Assembly (NCBI GenBank): GCA_018894105.1
Contig: CM032121.1
Span: forward strand, 4,754,507-4,818,506
Source of the DNA: Jacaranda mimosifolia
Taxonomy: Eukaryota; Streptophyta; Magnoliopsida; Lamiales; Bignoniaceae
DNA: 64,000 nucleotides
Reading direction: 5' to 3'
Shown in pieces: positions 48,509-59,089 of this stretch (position 1 is its first letter; every line of letters starts with the position of its first letter). Position numbers and translations under genes: made by a program. Below the pieces are notes generated by a model. That model worked only from the letters and a program-made list of their open reading frames with translations, searched no databases and had not been told where the DNA came from.

Positions 48509-49188
48509 TTAAATTTTGTACCTCAATCTGGGATAATTGTACTTGATTTCTTCACATTTTCACCTCACTTGGGCAATAAGGCATGTGATTTAGCGTGAAA
48601 TTAGCATTCTTGCATGTTGTCCGAGACATAGTTAAATTTTGTACCTCAATATGGGATAATTGTATTTGATTTCTTCACATTTGCACCTCACTTAGGCAAC
48701 TTTATACTTAATATCTTAATATTTTTACTAATATTTTTGAATTGAAATCTGTTCAAAGATTTGCTTTTTAAGTCTTGGTAATTAATAACCAAACTATTGA
48801 AGTATGTGTCCAATATTTATCATATGAATAAAATAATGCTAAAATTTTTAAGTTGTTAATCACTAGTGTTCAACGGATGAATGTTATCAATCGCAGTAAT
48901 GAAAGAATACTTATGCTTTCAAAAATGTAAACAAATGAGAATTTGACGATGATATCCACCCTATCACGCGTACAAATTCGTAATTCACCAGATCCGATAA
49001 TCTCAAATTATTGTACTTGCCCATCATTACAATTATTGAAGAATAATTATTCAATTGCAATCAATGTACTTCAACAAAACAAATTTTATACTTGGTTTGT
49101 TCCGAGTTTGTACTTCATTTCTCCATAATTGTACTGAGTTTGTACTTCGTTTCCCCTGAATTGTACTCAAAATCCCTGCCCTGTTTCA
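48509..49188. other. Spacer with a duplicated TTTTGTACCTCAAT segment
   Basis: The segment AAATTTTGTACCTCAATNTGG followed by GATAATTGTA(C/T)TTGATTTCTTCACATTT occurs twice (about 48510 and 48633), a short tandem duplication downstream of the transposase stop. No coding sequence. Confidence 0.6.
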
Positions 49189-49812
49189 ATTGAATTTAAT
49201 TGTTCTTCAGCGAAACACATTTTATACTTTCTTTGTTCCAGATTTGTACTTCATTGCCCTCAAAATGCACTCAAATCCACCACCCAATTTCAATTGAATT
49301 GAAGTGTACTTCAACGAAGCACATTTTATATGTTGTTTATTCTAAGTTTGTACTTTGTTTCCCTTGAATTGTACTCAAATTTCCTGCCCTGTTTCAATTG
49401 AATTTAAGTGTTCTTCAGCGAAACACATTTTATACTTTCTTTGTTCCAGATTTGTACTTCATTGCCCTCGAAATGCACTCAAATCCGCCGCCCAGTTTCA
49501 ATTGAATTGAAGTGTACTTCAACGAAGTACATTTTATACGCTGTTTATTCTGAGTTTGTACTTTGTTTCCCTTGAATTGTACTCAAATTCCCTGCCCTGT
49601 TTCAGTTGAATTTAAGTGTTCTTCAGCAAAACACATTTTATACTTTCTTTGTTCCGGGTTTGTACTTCATTGCCCTCAAAATGCACTCAAATCCACCGCC
49701 CAGTTTCAATTGAATTGAAGTGTACTTCAACGAAGCACATTTTATACTTTGTTTATTTTGAGTTTGTACTTCATTTCCCCTGCATTGTATTCAAATTCCA
49801 TGCCCTGATTCA
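49189..49812 (+). repeat. Central array with exact 208-bp period
   Basis: The phrase AATTGAATTTAA starts at 49189, 49397, 49605 and 49813, exactly 208 bases apart. Each unit is a dimer of two related half-units of about 104 bases. One contains TGTTCTTCAGCGAAACACATT, trimmed here to the key word GTTCTTCAGCG; the other contains GTGTACTTCAACGAAG. A less regular copy precedes it (about 49050-49188). It lies between the converging 3' ends of the two MULE genes. Confidence 0.88.
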
Positions 49813-50997
49813 ATTGAATTTAAGTTATAAATAATTAATGGAAAATTACACTTACATACAAAATAATATTATAACAAAGTATGCTTCAATTTGCACATGT
49901 ATTTACATACAAGTGATTCAAGTCCTGGCATTTTCATGACTTAATATTGTATATGCCATATTCGCACGATATTTATCAATTTCAATTGTTCTAGCATCCC
50001 TCAAGAACTTGGGGGTGTCTCTAGCAAAATATTCTACCTAAAGGCATACATAGACACCATAATCCACTGTACCCACTTGCTGCCTACTTTTTTTCTGCTT
50101 TATTTGTTCGTCCACACGACTCCCCAATGAAAGCTTCATGTACCGAGAATAGAATGAAGCTTACAAAAATATTAATTAGTTGTTGACTCCCTACTTTATG
50201 AAGAAATCATAGGAAAATGAAGTAAACTTACAATGGCAACAGCTATTAGTTTGTATCTGGCGGCCATTATTGAATTCATGTATAAGAAAGAACGAGTTGA
50301 GATGTCGAGGACAACCAAGAACTAGTCCTAGCGTGGGCAAATCGGTAGGATTATGTAACGACACTGGTTTAAAACAATCACCATGAGCTCTTCCAAATCT
50401 TTACAGGTGAAGGTGTTAAGTTTAAGCTTCAACTCCACAAATTCTTCATCCGTAATATCCTTGATGTTGCGTCCCTTTAGTTGGTCTAATATGTCACCCT
50501 ATGAAGTATAAAACAAATGGTTAGACTCATTGGAAACGTGAACTAAATTAAGTTAGGAAACTGCTACATACCTGCATATTGAGGACGTAAACCACACCTT
50601 GTGGTGACACTTCTTGCCGAAAGATGGGCTACATAATATCGACATGTAGCAGTCCACTATGTCACCGGTAAGTTCTTCTCCAAATAAGAGCTCACAAAAG
50701 TTTCTTCCATCCAGAAACTGTCTTGCTCCCTCCCAGACAATTACCCTACACAATTGTTAATTGTTAGTTCATATACCAATTTATCCAACAGAAAAATAAT
50801 AAGCAAATTTTGTTACCTCAAATTATCTCTTCTGACAAAGTTGTCGATGACATCTTGCTTTTTTACTGGAATAAGAGCAAGACCTCTATAATCAGTCATT
50901 CCTTTATATGGATTAGCCACTTCAGTCTTTGGGCTAGTTGGTTCATCTACCACCTGGATTAGTTCATTTGCCACCTGGGGTACAAAACACAACACAT

Positions 50998-51375
50998 AGG
51001 TACAAAGTATCAACTATTGAAGTAGAAAAGATAAGCACATGAAGTACAGATATCACCAACATAGAGCACAAAACTCAGGCACATAGGTACAAAGTATCAA
51101 CTATTGAAGTAGAAAAGATAAACACATGAAGTACAGATATCACCAACATGGAGTACAAAACTCAAGCACATTAGGTATAAAGTGTCAACTATTGAAGTAG
51201 AAAAGATAAGCACATGAAGTACATATATTACCAACATGAAGTATAAGATATCATCCATTGAGTGCAAATATCAACCAATCAAGTATAAGATATCATAACA
51301 TTTATTACAACAGACAATTTACAAATGAAATGCAAATAGCAAAAAAATAAAACATTAAGTATTGTACAACACCTT
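50998..51375 (-). repeat. Short duplicated segment in a protease-gene intron
   Basis: The phrase CTATTGAAGTAGAAAAGATA, followed by CACATGAAGTACA, recurs at about 51013, 51102 and 51191: three copies roughly 89 bases apart, in the intron between exons of the Ulp1-like gene. Confidence 0.75.
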
Positions 51376-51749
51376 ATTCTCTTCTTGTTCTTTATTTTTT
51401 TGTGCACGAGGATGAGCACGATAGGTCTTTGTCACTTGTCTTGCTATTTTGGCTGGTGTGGTGCTCGGGGGCTGACAAAATCTGAAGATTTCTGTTTTGG
51501 CTTCTGTCTTCTCGATTGCGCACATTTGTCACAGTCGAGGACATGACATTTGCCACTTCAATCTCAGATTCCTCGAACTTAGCCGCTTGAATTGGTATAT
51601 AATGTTCTGTCTTCAAAGGTATGGGGGAATCTAAAGGATCATGACAGTGTTTGGTTCGACTTTCTTCATCCACCATGTCTTCAGAATCATCCCCTTCTTT
51701 CTGTGCATCATGTACCAAATCAAGTCCCCCCTTCATGCACATACTCACC

Positions 51750-52920
51750 TAGAGGTGTCAAAATGGGCCGGGCAAACCGGCCCAGCCCGGCTCGGCTCAC
51801 AAAAAAAATCGGCCCAACTCGGCTCGTTTAATTTTTTAATATAGGCTGGGCTGGACCGGCTCGCTTGAAAATCCGTCTCAAGCTAAAATTTTGCAACCCG
51901 GGATCGGCCGGCCCACAGACCGTGAAGGACCGTGGGCTAGCCCAGCTCATGGGCTACGCAGGCTAGCCCGCTTAGCACGCAATATTTTTTTAATTTAAAT
52001 TATAAATTATAATTTTTAAATTACAAATTACAAATTATTAATTTTAAAAAATTATTAATTTATAATTTATAATTAAGAATGTATAATTTATAATTTATTA
52101 CTTTATAAATGTATAAATCAATAATTAAGAAATTTTAATTTTTAAATTATAAATTTATAAAAATTATAAATTATAAAAAAAAAATTTGAGAAAGGTGAAG
52201 ACCATATTGCCTCAATTTGAAGAAGACGATGAAGCATCCACCATCGCATCTCAATTCGAGAGCGATTTTGATCATTTGAGTGAACGATCGGTTTATCATT
52301 GGACATGTTTAGATGTTTAGATATTACAAAGTTGTTTATTATTATTTTTTATTATTATTATGTACTTTTATTTAGAGGTTTGGTCAAATCCACCGCTATG
52401 TAATTATTTTTTCTAAATTAATGACAGGTAGAGGAGTCCATGCCAAACCTCCCACCACTTTATTTGATGGTGTTTTTGGAAAAATATAATTGATAAAAAA
52501 AAATTAGTATAAGTATAAATTTCTAAGTTTTTATAAAAATTTAAGTGTTGTAAAATATTAAATATCACATAAGTATAAATTATTAGGTCTTTTAAAAAAG
52601 TATAAGTGTTGAAAAAAACATTAATAATCACATAAATATAAAAACTTCAAAATTTTAAATTCATTTTCAAAAAAAAAAAAAAAAAAGAAACTTGGCCCGC
52701 GAGCCGGCTCGCTAGCCAGACCGCCTAGCTCGGCTCATATATAAACCAGCTCACCTATATAGTGGGTTGGTTTTGAGTCAAGCCGATTTTTTCAATTTTC
52801 AGCCCGTCACGGTCCTGACCGTGAACGGCCCCACGAGTCGGCCTGGCTCGGCCCGGGACCGCCATTAATCATTTGTTAAACGAGCCGGGCTGGCTCGGCC
52901 CAGCTCATTTGACACCTCTA
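51750..52920. mobile_element. hAT-type element inserted in a protease-gene exon
   Basis: The left end reads TAGAGGTGTCAAAATGGGCC and the right end, inward, reads TAGAGGTGTCAAATGAGCTG. The flanks TACTCACC (51742-51749) and TGCTCACC (52921-52928) are an 8-bp duplication with one difference. GC-rich subterminal parts (GGCTCGG, GCCCGG words) surround an AT-rich centre. No transposase is present. The reading frames on the two sides (52929 upward and 51741 downward on the minus strand) match up when the element and one duplication copy are ignored, so it interrupted a continuous exon. Confidence 0.85.
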
Positions 52921-54145
52921 TGCTCACCAGCTTCCTGCTCAAGCTCCACCCCATCAGTCTTTTCCTCAGCTAGATGCTCCTCCTCACCCTGCTCCTTGAT
53001 TGCCATGTATTCGAATGAAGTAATTTCTTCTTTCAATGATTTAATTTCTCCACCTTTCGCTGCAATAATTGTTTCATATATTGTATGATCACAAACATGG
53101 ACTTCACTGATTGCAGTACTGGCAGCCTCAGATTTCTTGATCAAAACTGTCAATTCTAACTCCTCTGGAGCAGGGTTGAGGGCTAAAACCTATTATAATG
53201 GAAATAATTATCAAATTCAAATTATTATACAAAAAACTAATAATGAATTATTACAATTATTACCATATCTGTTGTAACTTGCTTTAATTTATTCTCTGCC
53301 TGTTCCACATTTTGTGGGAGTTTGCTATCCTTCCACCGGTAAAAGTATAGAAACTCAAACAAACTCACTGGTGAAGCCAGTGACGGGATGCGTTCATAAA
53401 CCCATGCCTGTCATTCATAAATCGAAAAATTATACTCACTTGAATATAAATATAATCAATGTTATTAATAAAATGAAGCAAACACTTACCGTCAAGCCGA
53501 CCGTACATCCATCAATGTACTTCTTTGTTCTTTCTCCACCTACTCCTAAATGGTTCCTTATATCTTGGACAAGAAAATTGTATGCAGCTATGTCCCATGC
53601 ATACAGACCAACTCTAGACAAATTGTCCAAGTATGGTAGAAGAAATCGTGGAGTCCAAAAATTAAATGTTGGAAACAGAATACAATTAAAAACAAAAAGT
53701 ATGTACGACCTAAAAAAATTATTCAAGTCCTCCACACTATCCTTATTTACACACTCATCATTTTTTTTTTGTTATTTCATATCTAGTTATATTCTGCAGC
53801 TTTCTAGAAAAAAGGCGGTCAAAGGTTGAAGACTTCATCTTCAATGTTATATCAACAGATTGCCCTACACGTGGCAACCCTAAAACCATTGAAAATCCAG
53901 CTGCAAAAAAAGGAACCTCAACCCCTTCCCTCCGCAAAATGAAATGACAGCATTTTTGGGTCAACGTATAGCTTCAAGCCGAATGAAGCTTGAAATTAAC
54001 TTTGGCATATCCATGTATATATAGAAAGGGGTCTTCTTCAATGCATCAAAATGTTTGGACCCCATCTTCGACTTCACAAGCTCCAATTTACTCTAAAAAT
54101 ATTGGGGGGAGCAACGAAAGCAGACCTCACAATATCTTGGCTTTG

Positions 54146-56283
54146 CTGCAATGAGAAAAATAAATTAGTATATAAACAGATAATAAACTAACCCTTTTAG
54201 ATAGAGTGTACTAAAAACTTGAATGTTTTATACTAAAGATGCTTCTAAAATGTACTTCAGAAACACATAATATATACTACACTTTCAGTTATTCTATACT
54301 TCAGGCTTGGATTTTTTATACTACAGTTGCTTCTGAAATGTACTGCAGATACACAGATTATATACTAGAGTTCCATTTAATGTATATTGCAGGCTTAAAG
54401 TTTTTATACGTCAATTGCTTCTAAAATGTTCTGCAGATGCAAAGATTATATACTATATTTTCAGTTAATGTATAATGCAGGCTTGAATGTTTATGTACTA
54501 AGATGCTTCTAAAATGTACTGCAGCTCTACAGATTATATACTACACCTATGCCTAAAGTGTACTGCCAGTTTGAATGTTTTATACTACATTTGCTTCTAA
54601 AATGTATTGCACCTACAGAGATTTTATACTATACTTTTACCTAAAGTGTACTTCAGATGCTCCTAAAATGTACTGCAACTATACAGATTATATACTACCT
54701 TTTGCCTAATGTGTACTGCAAGCTTGAATGCTTTATACTACATACATTTGTTTCTAAAATATACTACATCAGCACAGATTATATAATACACTTATGCCTA
54801 AAGTGTATTGCCAATTTGAATGTTTTATACTACATTTGGTTCTAAATGTGCTGCAGCTCTACAGATTACTACTCTTATGCCTAAAGTGTACTGCCAGTTT
54901 GAATGTTTTATACTACATTTGCTTCTAAAATGTACTGCAGCAACATAGATTATATACTACACTTATGCCTAAAGTGTATTGCCAGTTTGAATATTTTATA
55001 CTATATTTGCTTCTAAAATGTGTTGCATTTACACAGATTATATACTACACTTTTGCCTAATGTGTACTGCAGGTGCTCCTAAAATGTACTGCAGCTATAC
55101 AGATTATATACTACCCTTTTGCCTAAAGTGTACTGCCAGCTTGAATGCTTTATACTACATACATTTGTTTCTAAAATGTACTGCAACAACATAGATTATA
55201 TACTCCACTTATGCCTAAAGTGTACTGCCAGTTTGATTACATACTACACTTATGCCTAAAGTGTACTGCCAGCTTGAATGCTTTATACTAGTTTGCTTCT
55301 AAAATATACTGCAACTACACAGATTATATACTACACTTATGCCTAAAGTGTACTGTCAGCTTGAATGTTTTATACTAATTTGCTTCTAAAATGTACAACT
55401 ACACAGATTATATACTACACTTATGCCTAAAGTGTACTGCATGTTTGAATGTTTTATACTACATTTGCTTCTAAAATGTGTTGCAACTACACAGATTATA
55501 TACTACAATTTTGGCTAATGTGTACTGCAGATGCTCCTAAAATGTACTGCTCCTACACATTATATATAACAAACTTTTGCCTAATATGTACTCCATGCTT
55601 GAATGTTTATACTACATTTGCTTCTAAAATGTACTGTACCTAAATGTGTTGCAACTACACATTATATACTACAATTTTGGCTAATGTGTACTGCAGATGC
55701 TCCTAAAATGTACTGCTCCTACACATTATATATAACAAACTTTTGCCTAATATGTACTCCATGCTTGAATGTTTATACTACATTTGCTTCTAAAATGTAC
55801 TGTACCTACACAGATTATATACTATATTTTTGCCTAATGTGTACTGCAGATGCTCCTATACATATTATATATTATACTACCCTTTTGTCCAATGTGTATT
55901 GCAAGTTTGAATGTTTTATACTATATTTGCTTCTAAAATGTATTGCGGTTACCTAGATTATATAATACACTTTTGCTAATGTGTACTGCATGCTTGGATG
56001 TTCTGTACTACAGATAACACACTACCACATTCAGATAGTTTTATAGTATAATTTCAGTTAAAAAGAAGTATAAACCCCTAAAAGGTGAAATGCAACTTTC
56101 ATGCCCTTCAAGTACAAATCAGAAACTTCCCATCTCACAACAGAAATCATATATATATCAAAGGGGTCCAAGTGTTTAACGACTAAAAAAGGAATAAAAA
56201 CCCTAAACATGAGAAAATAGACAAGAAATGAGTGTAACACTGAAAAATCACGGACATTTGAAATTTCAAATGCAGAAACATAC
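54146..56283 (-). repeat. Tandem repeat array forming protease-gene intron 1
   Basis: A GT-AG intron of 2138 bp (donor GTATGT at 56283, acceptor TTGCAG at 54146). The part 54200-56000 is a tandem array with a unit of about 85-90 bases. Its key words on the plus strand are GCTTCTAAAATGTACTGCA, CACAGATTATATACTACAC and TGCCTAAAGTGTACTGCCAG. A larger block (about 55490-55610) is repeated at 55650-55790. Frames over 54239-55956 are by-products of the array. Confidence 0.85.
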
Positions 56284-56544
56284 CTTTGTTTCTTTTCATC
56301 ACTTCTTTTTGTACTTTGCTTCTTGTTGCAGCTGTTTTTCCTTCCATTGTCGCAAAAAAATGACAGAAATTTTCGTTTTTTTTTTTTCACTTTTTCTTCT
56401 TCTACTCGCGTCAATGGAAGAGGAACGGTTTCACGCCCTTTTCTTTTGGCGCTTAGAGAAGTTGATTTCAGGCAAAAATAAAAAAAGAAAAGCGTTCTTC
56501 TTCAAGAGAGAATGCATTACTCAAGTATTTTTGTTTTTTTTTTC

Positions 56545-56691
56545 AACTGCAAGGGTATATAGGTCTTTCTAAAAGATATGGGAAGTGATTCCTAACTTTT
56601 GTGAAAAGGTGGGGAGTTTAGTGTGTAAATATTCAAATGGGGATTGAACACTAAATTGAAAGTATATTTAGGGATTTTTTTCTAATTAACC
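56545..56691 (-). repeat. Right terminal inverted repeat of the MULE
   Basis: Read inward it starts GGTTAATTAGAAAAAAATCC. Shared blocks with the left end include ACTTTCAATTT, CCCCATTTGA, ACTCCCCA and ATCACTTCCCATA. The ATG of the protease-like gene lies about 200 bases inside it, so this repeat probably carries that gene's promoter. Confidence 0.7.
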
Positions 56692-56700
56692 ATAATATAA

Positions 56701-57940
56701 ATATATAATATAAAAATAATATGTTACATATATTTATATATTAAAAAATATTGTTATATAACATAAAAAAATATATAATAAAAAATATAAATAAATATAA
56801 ATGTAATAAAAAAATATAATAGGAAAATAATATGAAAGAGTGTAACAAAAAATATATCATAATCAGTAGGGTGAAATTAATATTAGCAAATATATAGGAA
56901 AAAATATATAATATAAAACTATATTATAATATTTATATACAATAAAATAAATATATTATTTATATATATTTATATTATAAGTAATATTATTTATTTTATG
57001 TATCAACAAAATATTGGTATATAATGTAAATACACACACACACACACACACATATATTCAAAAAATATATTTACAAATATAAAAAATTAATCCATATTAC
57101 TATTCTGAATAAAATAAAAACTTATAATACAAATTATGACAAAACTATATAATAAAGATAGTAATAAAATAAATTACTATATAAAATAAATATATATTAC
57201 TATTTTATAAATAATAAATATATTATTTCTATGTATATTTAATAGTATATATAATATATATAACATTTATATATATACAAATATATTGATTCAAAGGTTT
57301 CAGTTTTTAAACTAAAAATAACCTATGATAGAAATTATATACATGAATTAGTAAAAATCGATTTTATTAAATCTATGTCATTATAGTTGTTAATTTAAAT
57401 AGGTTACGGATAGTTTAAAGAATTTAATAAATTAAGGGGTACTGAGTACAAGAATTATTTGAAGTAGTTTTAAGTTATTTTCCCCTTAACATGGATAATC
57501 TTATATGTGTTTATCTTGCGTCATATAACTTGTATTTCATCATGCTTACATTGAGTTGCAACTTACCATAACTATATGATTTATTCCACTTTATGATATG
57601 CAAGCATGATACATGACGCATATGGGCCGAGTTTATGTGCTTGATTGTGCCCATGCCCTTCAACTTATTGGCTTCTGTAATATTATCTTGAACATTCTTT
57701 TACCGTATTTGTCACATGCCCTTCAACTTATTGGCTTCTGTAATATTATCTTGAACATTCTTTTACCGTATTTGTCATATGCTTGATATAACATTGCTCA
57801 AGTGTTCAATTAAATGTAATCTTTATGGGCACGTCATACAATAAACTCGTTAGTAGATGTATCCTTACGGTCATACCCATCATATGGAGATGACGGATCA
57901 TACAATACCCAATCCAGAGGTAGTAGTAGGTTGGGATACG
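56701..57940. other. AT-rich flank with a tandem duplication
   Basis: AT-rich simple sequence, like the DNA left of the MULE, with a (CA)n tract at 57031-57052. A tandem duplication of a 63-base unit (CATGCCCTTCAACTTATTGG...) fills 57652-57777. No gene is supported. Confidence 0.6.
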
Positions 57941-58560
57941 TGCGATGGACTTTGTGAATGAAAAATTGTTAATTTAGTTTGCCTATGACGAATTTCAAGC
58001 TGGTCAACTTCTTTCAACCATGTTCTCAGCATACACTTGGAATAAGATTTGCCACAAGATGAATGTGGAGCTACAACCTACATATACGTACAATGTGAAG
58101 CAGCTTAAGCAAAAATGGAATAGGCTCTGTGCATCATGGTGAATGTTTCATTCATTGATAACAAATGGTACAAGTTAGGTTGGGATTACAAGCGAAACAA
58201 GATCACGGCTAGAGAGGATTGCATTGCCCACTAGCTCTCGGTATATTTATGGTCTTATATTTGTAAAACTTTATCAATTACTCATATGATATTACTCTCT
58301 TTGGTAATATAGGAGCACTCGGACCATGTCTCGTTGATGGGCCATGGCTTACCATGTTATGATTATTGTACGGAGATGTTCTCAAAGAATGTTGCCTTAA
58401 GGTCCAATGCGAGGTCTTCTGCTCAATTCCATCTAGCCATAGATAGTAATCCAAGTGGGAGTGATAATATGACTGGAGGCAACACTAGTGAGTCAAAACG
58501 ATCAGCTTCATCACGTGATGACTTTACAGACATACTCGATACTTAGGGGGAGGGTTCCTC
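57940..58560 (+). pseudogene. Harbinger-associated Myb/SANT-like protein remnant
   Basis: PIF/Harbinger elements encode a Myb/SANT-like DNA-binding partner next to the nuclease. A degenerate copy is visible: FAYDEFQAGQLLSTMFSAYT, ICHKMNVELQPTYTYNVKQL and KQKWNRLCASW in one frame (57975-58138). A shifted LGWDYKRNKITAREDCIAH stretch follows (58185-58228). After an apparent intron (acceptor near 58314) there is an open tail, GHGLPCYDYCTEMF to FTDILDT (58334-58546). Stops after NEKLLI and CASW break the frame. The order and strand match the Harbinger nuclease remnant that follows. Confidence 0.7.
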
Positions 58561-59089
58561 ACAATGAATGAAGGGCAAAGAAAGAAAGTTCTATGCTAAG
58601 AAACGACAAGATTGATTGGATAAGGCCCTAAACAAATGGGATGGCATGATGGACACAAAGTCCGAGAGGATTAGACCTAAAGCCCATTCATCAATTACCG
58701 AGTGTGTTGAGCACTGTGTCGCATTAAAGGCCTACTAGGCCACTTGTTTGGAAGAGCTATAAATTCCCTTCAGAGTGCTACAATGAGAACTTTTTTCCTA
58801 CAACTTGATGATAGAGAGAGGCGCCTCTGGGCTTGAGTCCCTTGGCAATTAGACCTACTCCCTATTTCCCTAGTCCACCTGATGATCAACTCTTGTTTAG
58901 TACTTGACTTGCTTGTTTGTCTGATGTGTAATTATGTGTTTACTTTCCCTTAATGCCTTGGTGTGTACGAACAATTTCGTAACGTACTTTTGACCATGTA
59001 AAAGCTTCTTTCATAGATTTTTATACCATGCCTTTGTATTGATACCGTATGAAATTTCACAATGTGTATGATCATTGTTTACTTCACAT

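Larger units (their letters stand above)
49918..56347 (-). pseudogene. Ulp1/C48-protease-like MULE gene, degenerate
   Basis: Minus-strand gene of the plant MULE-borne Ulp1 type. Exon 1 (56347-56284) encodes MEGKTAATRSKVQKEVMKRN and splices across a 2.1-kb repeat intron to 54145. Next come DUF1985-like parts: KKTPFYIYMDMPKL and FSMVLGLPRVGQSVDI (53758-54145), YAWDIAAYNFLVQDIRNHLG (exon within 53490-53735), and AWVYERIPSLASPVS with YRWKDSKLP (53268-53384). The acidic, low-complexity middle (52930-53180 and 51376-51741) is split by a hAT-type element. The C-terminal part has FVRRDNLR, then LFGEELTGDIVDCYMSIL (50750-50565) and the peptidase core near 50500-49918. There the expected DCG catalytic motif reads DYG, the HW motif reads Asp-stop, and a stop follows YVCL. 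Frame shifts occur elsewhere. It is not functional. Confidence 0.78.
42925..56691. mobile_element. Mutator-like element (MULE), 13.8 kb, two convergent genes
   Basis: A 9-bp sequence ATAATATAA flanks both ends (42916-42924 and 56692-56700), the duplication size of Mutator elements. The first and last 145 bases are degenerate inverted copies. Inside are a MuDR-type transposase gene running right from the left end and a Ulp1/C48-protease-like gene running left from the right end. This is like the convergent two-gene plan of maize MuDR, but with a protease gene of the kind carried by some plant MULEs. Three tandem arrays fill the two first introns and the middle. Both genes are broken, and a hAT-type element is inserted in the protease gene. 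The duplication lies in AT-rich DNA, so its evidential weight is moderate. Confidence 0.82.

Noticed and set aside
55449..55956. Cysteine-rich repeated peptides (FCLMCTAD...) that could suggest a secreted peptide family
   Set aside because: They arise from TGTACTGCA words of the right-hand array. There is no stable frame, signal peptide or gene structure.
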